56,297 bases of DNA, from NCBI GenBank assembly GCA_045647345.1, contig JAZRMG010000181.1, forward strand, positions 1 to 56,297. The letters are read 5' to 3'. The notes under the pieces were generated by a model, which was not told the origin of the DNA, searched no databases, and saw nothing but the letters and a program-made list of their open reading frames with translations. A program made the position numbers and the translations under genes. How positions within the stretch are numbered: the stretch's first letter is position 1; every line of letters begins with the position of its first letter. Source of the stretch: UBA1189 sp045647345. Its GTDB lineage: Bacteria > Bacteroidota > Bacteroidia > Bacteroidales > Bacteroidaceae. Shown here piece by piece: positions 49,754 to 56,297 of this stretch.

Positions 49754-50125
49754 CTATTCGAAGTCGATTTTGATGTCGATGCCTTCGCTCAGTTCGCTCA
49801 ATGGCTCCTCGGTGAAATGCATATCGTTCTCAGACGTTGTCTCAGCCTGTATCGGATATCGGTAATCTTCAATCTGATTTTTTTGGATGTATCCGATGGC
49901 TTTGCTCAGTGCACCAATGAATTTTGTGAAGTCCTCTTGGTAGAGAAATATTTTGTGCTTTTCGAACGTATAGGGAGTGTCGGGTCCTTCGCCTGTGGCG
50001 ATTTTCTTGCTTTCTGTGATGGCTAAGAATAGTTCACCCTTTCTGTTGCGTTTTACGTCGAGGTAATAGATGCGCTTGCCGGCCTTGATGGCTTGTGAGT
50101 ATACGATGTCTTTTTCGTTATCCAT
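49754..50125 (-). CDS. DUF3276 family (PUR-type) nucleic-acid-binding protein
   Basis: A 123-residue protein of the DUF3276/PUR-alpha-like family, found across Bacteroidetes and in spirochaetes and expected to bind single-stranded DNA or RNA through a Whirly-like fold. Visible are VYSQAIKAGKRIYYLDVKRNRKGELFLAITESKK and the helix after FEKHKIFLYQEDFTKFIGALSKAIGYI. The C-terminal 35 residues are acidic. A 153-codon opposite-strand frame over it is a shadow. It is monocistronic by position. Confidence 0.9.
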   Translation of the reverse strand: MDNEKDIVYSQAIKAGKRIYYLDVKRNRKGELFLAITESKKIATGEGPDTPYTFEKHKIFLYQEDFTKFIGALSKAIGYIQKNQIEDYRYPIQAETTSENDMHFTEEPLSELSEGIDIKIDFE

Positions 50126-50454
50126 AGTTGATCAGATTTTTTGTTGGCGTTTGGGCGTTCGTAATTGTTAATTCGGTTCCAAATTTGAAACTTTTATTTG
50201 AAAAATGCAAATAATTAGTGCATTTTTGTTGAAAAAATGACAATATATACAGTTGGGCGAATCCTTTATGTTATGTAGGATATAGTATGACATTATATAA
50301 TAAGGATATAATAAGGGCTTTCCAAAACCTTGTTTTCGTGTGGAGCAGCACTCCTTTGTGAAGCAAAAGCTTCAGTCGGCGCAACCGACGCTCACCACGT
50401 GTCGGCACTAAGTGAAGAAAATGCAGGCCTTTTCTCTACTTTCGCTCGTTGAGA
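50126..50454. other. Divergent spacer between DUF3276 gene and nusB
   Basis: No gene is seen. A short hairpin GTCGG/CCGAC (50374-50388) and a GCTTTTG/CAAAAGC-like pairing lie about 100 bases before the nusB promoter. A TAATTATTTG sequence near 50210-50220 (minus) may be a variant promoter box for the DUF3276 gene. Confidence 0.45.
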
Positions 50455-50486
50455 TTTGGTATTTCGCTCACCTTGCACTAATTTTG
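50455..50486 (+). promoter_or_regulatory. Predicted nusB promoter
   Basis: TTTG (50455-50458) and TAATTTTG (50479-50486) are separated by 20 bases. The stretch TTTCGCTCACCTTGCACTAA is an inverted, close copy of the promoter region of rplY. The ATG follows 23 bases downstream of the -7 box. Confidence 0.65.
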
Positions 50487-50509
50487 CAAAAAAATTATCA
50501 TATAGAGTT

Positions 50510-51436
50510 ATGATCAATAGAGTACTTATTAGACTGAAGGTGATTCAGGTTGTCTATGCTTACTATCAGAACGAGGGTAAGACTATAGAGGCTGCAGAGA
50601 AGGAGTTGTTTTATAGTTTGTCCAAGGCGTACGATCTGTACAAATACTTATTGTTGCTGATGGTGGAGATTACTCGCTTTGCCGACCGCCGTATCGACAA
50701 TCGTCGTCACAAGTTGCGTCCTACGTATGAGGATCTCAATCCAAATACTAGATTTATCGACAATGCATTCATGGAACAGTTGGCGCAAAATAAACAATTG
50801 GAAGAGTTTGCTGCCAACCAGAAACGTTCATGGGAAGATGAGGGTGATTTTGTGAAACGCTTGTTTAGCCTTGTCGAGGAGACAAAAGCGTATCAGGAGT
50901 ATATGGCCAAAGAGTCTCTCACTTATGAAGATGATCGCGAACTGTGGCGTAAGTTGTATCGTACAGTGATAGTACAGAACCAGGAGATAGATGAGATATT
51001 GGAGGATCAAAGCTTGTATTGGAACGATGATAAGGCTATTGTCGATACCTTCGTGCTGAAGACTATCAGAAAATTTGAACCCGAGAATGGCGCCGAGCAG
51101 GAATTGATTCCAGAATATCGTAACGATGAGGATAAGGAGTTTGCCCGTAAATTGTTGCGTAGTGCCATTACGAATGCTGATGCTTATCGTAAGCTGATGG
51201 AGAATAATGCCAAGAATTGGGATATGGAGCGTTTTGCTTTTATGGATATCCTAATCATGCAGGTGGCACTAGCCGAAATTTTCTCTTTCCCCTCAATCCC
51301 GGTGACGGTGTCGCTCAATGAATATGTTGAGGTTGCTAAGATGTATAGTACACCCAAGAGCGGAAGTTTTATCAATGGTATGCTCGATACAATTGTTAAT
51401 CAATTGAAAAAAGAAAACAAATTGAACAAGGCATAA
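50510..51436 (+). CDS. nusB: Transcription antitermination factor NusB
   Basis: A 308-residue NusB of the long Bacteroidetes type (the E. coli protein has about 140 residues). The ATG at 50510 (MINRVLIRLKVIQVVYAYYQNEGK) is chosen because the upstream extension of the frame lies within the promoter. The C-terminal half carries the NusB core (DMERFAFMDILIMQVALAEIFSFPSIPVTVSLNEYVEVAKMYSTPKSGSFINGMLD). NusB binds boxA RNA with NusE to allow complete rRNA transcription. It is first in the nusB-yajC-ybbR-coaE series. Confidence 0.96.
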   Translation: MINRVLIRLKVIQVVYAYYQNEGKTIEAAEKELFYSLSKAYDLYKYLLLLMVEITRFADRRIDNRRHKLRPTYEDLNPNTRFIDNAFMEQLAQNKQLEEFAANQKRSWEDEGDFVKRLFSLVEETKAYQEYMAKESLTYEDDRELWRKLYRTVIVQNQEIDEILEDQSLYWNDDKAIVDTFVLKTIRKFEPENGAEQELIPEYRNDEDKEFARKLLRSAITNADAYRKLMENNAKNWDMERFAFMDILIMQVALAEIFSFPSIPVTVSLNEYVEVAKMYSTPKSGSFINGMLDTIVNQLKKENKLNKA

Positions 51437-51448
51437 TTGAATATTGTG

Positions 51449-51456
51449 TATCTTTG
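51449..51456 (+). promoter_or_regulatory. Possible -7 box for yajC
   Basis: TATCTTTG lies in the 74-base gap after nusB and matches TAnnTTTG; no good -33 element was seen, so yajC may depend mainly on the nusB promoter. Confidence 0.4.
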
Positions 51457-51510
51457 TCGGCAAAAAGAGATAGAAGTTAATTGTAAAATAAATATTAAAA
51501 TCAAAAAAGT

Positions 51511-51834
51511 ATGTTGTTATTGCAAGCACAAGCGGGAGGCGCAACAGGTATCTTGGCTAATCCTCTTACTATGATTGTATTGATGTTTGTCATCATGTGG
51601 TTTTTTATGATTCGTCCCCAGCGTAAGCAGCAGAAAGCTATTGAGGCTTTCCGCAATAGTCTCAGCGCAGGCCAACAGGTGGTGACAAGTAGCGGTGTGT
51701 ATGGTACTGTGAAGGATATCGTCAATGAGAACGGACGTAGCATTGTGGTGTTGGAAATCGCTCCCAATGTCAAGATAAAGATAGACAAGTCGTCTATATT
51801 TGCTGATATGTCGGCAAATGCTCAGCAGCGATAA
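51511..51834 (+). CDS. yajC: Preprotein translocase accessory subunit YajC
   Basis: A 107-residue inner-membrane protein of the SecDF-YajC complex. One membrane segment (about residues 17-37, ILANPLTMIVLMFVIMWFFMI) is followed by the signature RPQRKQQKAIEAFRNSLSAGQQVVTSSGVYGTV. The length is standard. It lies between nusB and the YbbR gene, the usual arrangement in Bacteroidetes. Confidence 0.96.
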   Translation: MLLLQAQAGGATGILANPLTMIVLMFVIMWFFMIRPQRKQQKAIEAFRNSLSAGQQVVTSSGVYGTVKDIVNENGRSIVVLEIAPNVKIKIDKSSIFADMSANAQQR

Positions 51835-51857
51835 GAATTGCTTCAAAAATTGTTCTG

Positions 51858-52871
51858 ATGACTAGAAAACAGTCATATCAGCTGCAGAATACTAAACAGT
51901 TTGTGAGAAACTTCCTGCGCGTCAACAACAGCGGGGAGTTTCTTGTGTTTTTGTTTTTTCTGTTCATGGCCTTTGTGTTTTGGTATCTGATGACCATGAA
52001 TGGAGAGTATGAAATGACCTATTCTACCAAGCTCAAACTTAAGAATGTACCAGAGGATATGTTGGTGATAGTGCCGCTTCCTGAACGGATTGATGTGGTG
52101 CTTAGGGATAAGGGAGACAAATTGGTGGAATATAAGACTCGCGGGAAATTGAAGGAGCTGGTGGTCGATTATCGACAGTATGCCAATGTGAAGGGGCGTA
52201 CGGCTATCTATGGCGGGGAGCTGAACAAACTGTTCTCTTCTCGGTTGGCTTCGTCTACGGAGATTGTCTCCTTCTCGATGGATACATTGCAGTACTATGT
52301 GGCTTCATCAGAAGGAATGAAGGTGCCTGTAAAGGTTAATGGAAGTATTGAACCAGCCAGGCACTATGCTGTCAGTCGTGTAGAATTGCAGCCCGATAGT
52401 GTTACTGTGTATGCTTCGCAGGTCTATTTGGATTCTCTTAAAGTCGTATATACACCAGAAGTGCATTACGAAAATCTGACAGATTCGGTGAATACGATAT
52501 TGACGTTGAATGCTGGAGTGCGTGGTGTGAAGATTGTGCCTTCTGAGGTTCAGCTCGGTGTGGCGGTAAGTCCATATGTGACCAAGAGTGTAGAGGTCCC
52601 TATTGCGGGATATCTCTTCCCTTATGGGGTCTCGATCAAAACTTTTCCATCAAAGGCCAGGGTGACTTTTCGTGTCAGCTTGGAGGATTATGCATGGGTG
52701 TCGGCTGAGGACTTTGCCTTGCAAGTGCCTTATTCGCAGATTATGGACAATGTGTCAGGCAAGGTGGTCCCACGTTTGGAAACGTACTCAGACAAGGTGC
52801 ACGATGTCAAGGTAGAACCGTCTGAGGTGGATTATTTGCTTGAAATTAGTGTGTTGTCATCAGGTATATAA
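51858..52871 (+). CDS. YbbR-like domain protein (CdaR-like)
   Basis: A 337-residue membrane-anchored protein: one N-terminal membrane segment (about residues 28-46), then extracytoplasmic YbbR-like beta domains (for example VPEDMLVIVPLPERIDVVLRDKGDKL and the later VEVPIAGYLFPYGVSIKTFPSKARVTFRVS). In Firmicutes YbbR (CdaR) regulates the c-di-AMP cyclase CdaA; whether that holds here is unknown. It is 23 bases after yajC and 15 bases before coaE. Confidence 0.87.
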   Translation: MTRKQSYQLQNTKQFVRNFLRVNNSGEFLVFLFFLFMAFVFWYLMTMNGEYEMTYSTKLKLKNVPEDMLVIVPLPERIDVVLRDKGDKLVEYKTRGKLKELVVDYRQYANVKGRTAIYGGELNKLFSSRLASSTEIVSFSMDTLQYYVASSEGMKVPVKVNGSIEPARHYAVSRVELQPDSVTVYASQVYLDSLKVVYTPEVHYENLTDSVNTILTLNAGVRGVKIVPSEVQLGVAVSPYVTKSVEVPIAGYLFPYGVSIKTFPSKARVTFRVSLEDYAWVSAEDFALQVPYSQIMDNVSGKVVPRLETYSDKVHDVKVEPSEVDYLLEISVLSSGI

Positions 52872-52886
52872 TTAGTACTTATAGAT

Positions 52887-53489
52887 ATGTCTCAGCGTCC
52901 GTATAAGATAGCGATTGTTGGAGGGATAGGAAGCGGAAAGTCTGTAGTATCGCGCTTGTTGCGCTTGCTTGGAATACCTGTTTATGAATGTGATGCCGAA
53001 GCAAAGCGCTTGATGAATGTGAATGAATCTTTGCGCTTGGCATTGACGAATGCTGTTGGTTGTGAGGCTTATGGATCTGATGGCCGTCTGGACCGTCGCT
53101 ATTTGGCGAACTATATGTTTGGTCATGCCGATCGTGTGGCTTTGGTCAATAGCATTGTGCATCCTGTGGTACGCAATGATTTTAGAGAATGGGCGCAACG
53201 TATGGGAGATCCGGTTGTTGCGGTAGAGACAGCTATTCTTTTTGAGTCGGGATTAGATGCCGATGTGGATGCCATACTGTTGGTATATGCGCCTGAAAAA
53301 CTCCGGGTCGAGCGTGCTATGCGGCGTGATGGTGCCGATGAGGCGTCGGTGCGTAGGCGTATGGAGAACCAAAGAAAGGATGAGGAACTGATGTCACTGT
53401 CTACTTATATTATCTATAATGACGATACCGAATCTGTCATAGCTCAAGTAAAGTCGGTTTTGGAAGATATAAATGAAAAAAGGAGATAG
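52887..53489 (+). CDS. coaE: Dephospho-CoA kinase
   Basis: A 200-residue enzyme for the last step of coenzyme A synthesis, phosphorylating the 3'-hydroxyl of dephospho-CoA. The P-loop GGIGSGKS is at 12-19. Also present are GIPVYECDAEAKRLM (substrate-binding Asp), IVHPVVRNDF, VAVETAILFESGLD and the lid-type Arg segment AMRRDGADEASVRRRM. The length is standard, and it is cotranscribed with the YbbR gene. Confidence 0.96.
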   Translation: MSQRPYKIAIVGGIGSGKSVVSRLLRLLGIPVYECDAEAKRLMNVNESLRLALTNAVGCEAYGSDGRLDRRYLANYMFGHADRVALVNSIVHPVVRNDFREWAQRMGDPVVAVETAILFESGLDADVDAILLVYAPEKLRVERAMRRDGADEASVRRRMENQRKDEELMSLSTYIIYNDDTESVIAQVKSVLEDINEKRR

Positions 53490-53535
53490 GCTGTAATTTT
53501 TTTCGCTATATCTTTTTCAATTTGTCTATAATGTT

Positions 53536-53543
53536 TATTTTTG
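53536..53543 (+). promoter_or_regulatory. Probable -7 box of the DUF5606 gene
   Basis: TATTTTTG matches TAnnTTTG in the 118-base gap after coaE; the -33 element is unclear. Confidence 0.4.
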
Positions 53544-53607
53544 CATCCCAATTAAATAGAAATAGGTAAAGTAAATTTTATAAACCATTAAAAGAAGTAA
53601 AACTATT

Positions 53608-54036
53608 ATGCTTAAAACAATTTTAACTATTGCCGGAAAGCCTGGCTTATATAAGCTTGTATCAAACGGACGTAATATGATTATTGTTGAGACTGTAGAT
53701 GCAAACAAGAAGCGTGTGCCTGTTCATGGTATGGACAAGGTCGTTTCGCTTGGTGATATAGCAATGTATACGGATGACGAAGAGGTTCCCTTGTGGCAGG
53801 TGCTTGATAGCGTTAAGACCAAGTGTGATGGCGTGGCTTGTAGCATTGATTACAAGAAGGCTACCAATGAGGAGTTGGCTGATTTTTTTGCAGAGGTGTT
53901 GCCTAACTATGATCGCGATAGAGTATATATGTCTCATGTGCGTAAACTGATTCAATGGTACAATCTTCTTGTTGAAGCGGGTATGACCGATTTTGTCCCT
54001 GAGAATATAGAAGAAAGTGATGAGGTAAATGCTTAA
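53608..54036 (+). CDS. DUF5606 family protein
   Basis: A 142-residue protein of a Bacteroidetes-only family. It begins LKTILTIAGKPGLYKLVSNGRNMIIVETVD and has KRVPVHGMDKVVSLGDIAMYTDDEEVPLWQVL, which are family hallmarks. The end is acidic (EESDEVNA). There is no signal peptide or membrane segment, and the function is unknown. The placement after coaE is widely conserved, so it may support a core process. The next gene starts 10 bases downstream. Confidence 0.88.
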   Translation: MLKTILTIAGKPGLYKLVSNGRNMIIVETVDANKKRVPVHGMDKVVSLGDIAMYTDDEEVPLWQVLDSVKTKCDGVACSIDYKKATNEELADFFAEVLPNYDRDRVYMSHVRKLIQWYNLLVEAGMTDFVPENIEESDEVNA

Positions 54037-54046
54037 TGAGGCTTTT

Positions 54047-54796
54047 ATGAAAAAAATGTTTGGCGTATTTGCCTTTGTGGGCATGATGTCTTCATGTGGA
54101 AGTGTCTTGACCTTGAATAATGCATATACCTCTCCTGCTGCTGAGAAATCTGAGGTGTCGGTGCAGCCGCAGACTGTAGAGGCATCTGATAATACAGGAA
54201 CAGCGTTGTTGGGTGGCTTGCTGAGCTCGTTGGCGGGCAATGGCTCTACTGCCGCCAATGATGATGGGACGGCATTGACTACAGGTGGTGTGGTGTCGGG
54301 TTTGTTGGGATCGATTCTCAATGCTTTCACTACCGTTGACGAGAATACGATTGTTGGTACTTGGAAGTTCAAGGGATCGGCATTCGTTTTTGAGAGCGAG
54401 AATGCATTGGCTACTCTTGGTAGTGATGCCGTTGCTGCACAGGTGGAATCCAAAGTAGATCAATATTTGGCTAAATATAACATTAAGGCGGGCGTGTGCT
54501 CCATCACCTTTAACAGCGATGGAACCTATGTGTTTACAGCTGGCGAGCGTTGTGTGAATGGTACCTATGAACTCAATGCTGATACCAAGGAATTGAAAAT
54601 GACTTTCGGCATGTTTGCAACTACGGCCTTCCTTGTGTATGATGCAGGAACGATAAATATTGTATATCAGAGCGATGCCCTTTTGCGTGTCCTTAAGGCG
54701 GTAGGTTCGATGAGCAATAATGCAACTTTTGCTCTGCTCAATACCTTGTTGGGCCAGTACGACGGCTTGCGTATAGGTATGGCATTTGCTAAATGA
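54047..54796 (+). CDS. DUF4923 family lipoprotein
   Basis: A 249-residue predicted lipoprotein; the ATG at 54047 gives MKKMFGVFAFVGMMSSC with lipidated Cys17, better than an ATG at 54029. A Gly/Ser/Thr-rich linker (about residues 40-95) has LLGGLLSSLAG and GVVSGLLGSILNAF. The DUF4923 domain follows: IVGTWKFKGSAFVFESENALATLG, SITFNSDGTYVFTAG, GTYELNADTKELKMTF and LGQYDGLRIGMAF. It looks lipocalin-like; the ligand is unknown. It ends at a strong terminator. Confidence 0.88.
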   Translation: MKKMFGVFAFVGMMSSCGSVLTLNNAYTSPAAEKSEVSVQPQTVEASDNTGTALLGGLLSSLAGNGSTAANDDGTALTTGGVVSGLLGSILNAFTTVDENTIVGTWKFKGSAFVFESENALATLGSDAVAAQVESKVDQYLAKYNIKAGVCSITFNSDGTYVFTAGERCVNGTYELNADTKELKMTFGMFATTAFLVYDAGTINIVYQSDALLRVLKAVGSMSNNATFALLNTLLGQYDGLRIGMAFAK

Positions 54797-54821
54797 TATT
54801 GTGATAAGATATAAATGGATG

Positions 54822-54856
54822 AGAGAAGAGGGCTTAGGCTCTCTTCTCTTTTTTTG
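54822..54856 (+). terminator. Terminator of the nusB-to-DUF4923 region
   Basis: AGAGAAGAG (54822-54830) pairs with CTCTTCTCT (54841-54849), with GG/CT-type inner pairs, and is followed by seven T. Confidence 0.9.
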
Positions 54857-54945
54857 TAGAGGATAGGGCCTATTTCTGTGATTTTGCGGAAAATATCTTA
54901 ATAAGTTTTTCTAATTGTTATAAAATATTGGAACTGACTTTATGT

Positions 54946-54980
54946 TTTGCGTGTTTATTATTATCTTTGCTGTTACTTTG
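54946..54980 (+). promoter_or_regulatory. Possible iorA promoter
   Basis: Two -7-like boxes, TATCTTTG (54962-54969) and TTACTTTG (54973-54980), lie before the gene. A TTTG at 54946-54949 is 23 bases before the second box. Which one is used cannot be told. Confidence 0.4.
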
Positions 54981-54999
54981 TAAGTAAAAAAGCATAAAT

Positions 55000-56297
55000 A
55001 TGAAATTATTGTTAGGAGATGAGGCCGTAGCGTTAGGAGCTATACATGCTGGAATAAGTGGTGTGTATGCGTATCCGGGTACGCCATCGACCGAGATTAC
55101 TGAATATATACAGGCTCATGCGCTGGAAGTGCGTAGCCGCTGGTGTACGAATGAGAAGACGGCTATGGAGGCTGCCTTGGGTATGTCGTATGCCGGTAAG
55201 CGCTCGCTCGTGTGTATGAAACATGTGGGTATGAATGTGGCTGCCGATGCGTTTGTCAACTCGGCCATTACGGGTGTGAATGGTGGACTCGTAGTATTGG
55301 CCGCCGATGACCCCTCGATGCACTCATCGCAGAATGAGCAGGATTCGCGATTCTATGGCAAATTTGCCATGATCCCTATTATGGAGCCGTCGTCGCAACA
55401 GGAGGCATATGATATGATGCCTTATGCCTATGCGCTGTCTGAAGAGTTGAAACTTCCTGTACTCATGCGTGTGGTGACACGCTTGGCCCACTCGCGTGCT
55501 GAGATTGCAGTGCGTGAGCCGCTGAAGCAGAAAACGCTCTGCCCCGATAATGAGCGTACGCATTGGGTGCTGCTCCCGGGTAATGCTCGACGCCAGTATG
55601 CAACATTGGTGGAGAAGCAAACGCAGCTACTTGTGTCGTCTGAGGAGTCGGCCTATAATAAATCAGAAATCATAAATCAGAAATCCAAGTTGGGTGTCAT
55701 CGCTTGTGGCATTGCCTATAACTATGTAATGGAGAACGAACCCCAGAAACGAGGAGTTCCCGTGCTGAAGGTTTCTCAATATCCGCTTCCGGAGAAGATG
55801 ATAACCGACTTTGCCGCTCAGTGCGAGTCGCTGCTCATTGCCGAGGACGGTCAGCCCATGGTGGAGGAGCAGGTGAAGGCATTGCTTGGTGCAGACTATC
55901 CCGTTAGGGGACGTCTGACAGGTGAACTGCCGCGTATGGGCGAGCTTACTCCCGATAGTGTGGGCGAGGCGCTTGGGGTGAAGGTCGAACAACCCTATGT
56001 CCAGGCGCAGCATGTGATGCCGCGCCCGCCAGCCTTGTGTCAGGGATGTGGACATCGTGATGTATACGATGCTCTCAATAAGGTGGCTGCCGAATATCCC
56101 GATGCACGCATCTTTGGTGATATTGGCTGTTATACGTTGGGCGCATTGCGTCCCTTCCGAGCTATCGACAGCTGTGTGGATATGGGCGCCTCTATCACAA
56201 TGGCTAAAGGTGCGGCGGATGCAGGACTGCATCCAGCCATCGCGGTTATCGGTGACTCTACCTTCACGCATTCGGGTATGACTGGCTTGCTCGATGC
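55000..56297 (+). CDS. iorA: Indolepyruvate ferredoxin oxidoreductase alpha subunit, N-terminal part (cut by window edge)
   Basis: The first 432 residues of IorA, which oxidatively decarboxylates aryl pyruvates to aryl-CoA with thiamine diphosphate and ferredoxin. It opens MKLLLGDEAVALGAIHAGISGVYAYPGTPSTEI (pyrimidine-binding domain with conserved Glu in NEKTAMEAALG). Near residue 345 come CQGCGHRDVYDAL, then FGDIGCYTLGA and GDSTFTHSGMTGL (the TPP/Mg GDS motif region). The C-terminal ferredoxin-like domain lies past the edge. An AT-rich short repeat (55659-55685) in the frame adds a segment (NKSEIINQKSK) in a loop near residue 222. A frame on the opposite strand over this gene is a shadow. 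Confidence 0.94.
   Translation, partial: MKLLLGDEAVALGAIHAGISGVYAYPGTPSTEITEYIQAHALEVRSRWCTNEKTAMEAALGMSYAGKRSLVCMKHVGMNVAADAFVNSAITGVNGGLVVLAADDPSMHSSQNEQDSRFYGKFAMIPIMEPSSQQEAYDMMPYAYALSEELKLPVLMRVVTRLAHSRAEIAVREPLKQKTLCPDNERTHWVLLPGNARRQYATLVEKQTQLLVSSEESAYNKSEIINQKSKLGVIACGIAYNYVMENEPQKRGVPVLKVSQYPLPEKMITDFAAQCESLLIAEDGQPMVEEQVKALLGADYPVRGRLTGELPRMGELTPDSVGEALGVKVEQPYVQAQHVMPRPPALCQGCGHRDVYDALNKVAAEYPDARIFGDIGCYTLGALRPFRAIDSCVDMGASITMAKGAADAGLHPAIAVIGDSTFTHSGMTGLLD
55659..55685. repeat. AAATCAGAAATCATAAATC short repeat inside iorA
   Basis: A run of AAATC and AGAAATC units matches 42411-42443 in the BT4734-like gene. It is read in frame. Confidence 0.75.

Noticed and set aside
49565..50026. 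153-codon plus-strand frame
   Set aside because: It is antisense to the DUF3276 gene, which has clear family motifs on the minus strand.

Overview
The window comes from a member of the Bacteroidetes, most likely order Bacteroidales and perhaps Prevotellaceae. The evidence is: two SusC/SusD pairs, many signal peptides and lipoboxes followed by acidic residues, repeated promoters of the Bacteroidetes type (-33 TTTG, -7 TAnnTTTG), a BspA-like leucine-rich repeat protein with a type-IX-secretion-like C-terminus, an AdoCbl-dependent ribonucleotide reductase, and families restricted to this phylum (DUF6057, DUF5606, DUF4923, DUF3276, DUF4248, BT4734-like). Species cannot be named from the sequence alone. 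No tRNA, rRNA or CRISPR array was seen.

Region 1 (1-1371, minus) is the N-terminal part of a secreted GH2 beta-galactosidase, cut by the left edge. Region 2 (2141-23076, plus) is a 21-kb block for the cell envelope: a DUF6057 membrane protein, a lipoprotein with PD40 repeats and a CxxCH motif, then a probable seven-gene operon FAS1 / SusC / SusD / FAS1 / FAS1 / SusC / SusD that ends at a perfect 13-bp hairpin. It carries no carbohydrate-active enzyme, so the substrate of these importers is open. Region 3 (23168-30715, plus) is housekeeping: N-acetylmuramoyl-L-alanine amidase, MlaD-like protein, dnaA, nrdJ and folB. Region 4 (30789-33436, minus) has a secreted DUF362 protein and a secreted beta-propeller protein.

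Region 5 (about 33.5-44 kb) is an accessory, phage-flavoured island, rich in palindromic and short repeats. It has an HU-like protein with a 34-residue smalltalk-type peptide, a Y1 (HUH) transposase with a C-terminal DprA-like domain and an Asn/Thr-rich insert, a BspA-like protein, a LexA/UmuD-like S24 protein without a DNA-binding domain, a Bro-N antirepressor, an unknown 131-residue protein, an M15 peptidase, a BT4734/DUF3987 primase-helicase-like protein and a DUF4248 protein. HU, smalltalk, peptidoglycan hydrolase, BT4734 and DUF4248 proteins are, from memory, recurrent companions in Bacteroidales genomes and their joint role is unknown; this is the best candidate for an undescribed system.

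Region 6 (44189-56297) returns to core genes: an outer-membrane barrel, a TlpA-like lipoprotein, pepT, a HIT protein, hslR-pth-rplY (minus), a DUF3276 PUR-type protein (minus), the conserved nusB-yajC-ybbR-coaE-DUF5606-DUF4923 series (plus), and the start of iorA, cut by the right edge. Interspersed palindromes and AT-rich short direct repeats occur between genes, across stop codons and inside coding sequences, which is the most striking non-gene signal of the window.
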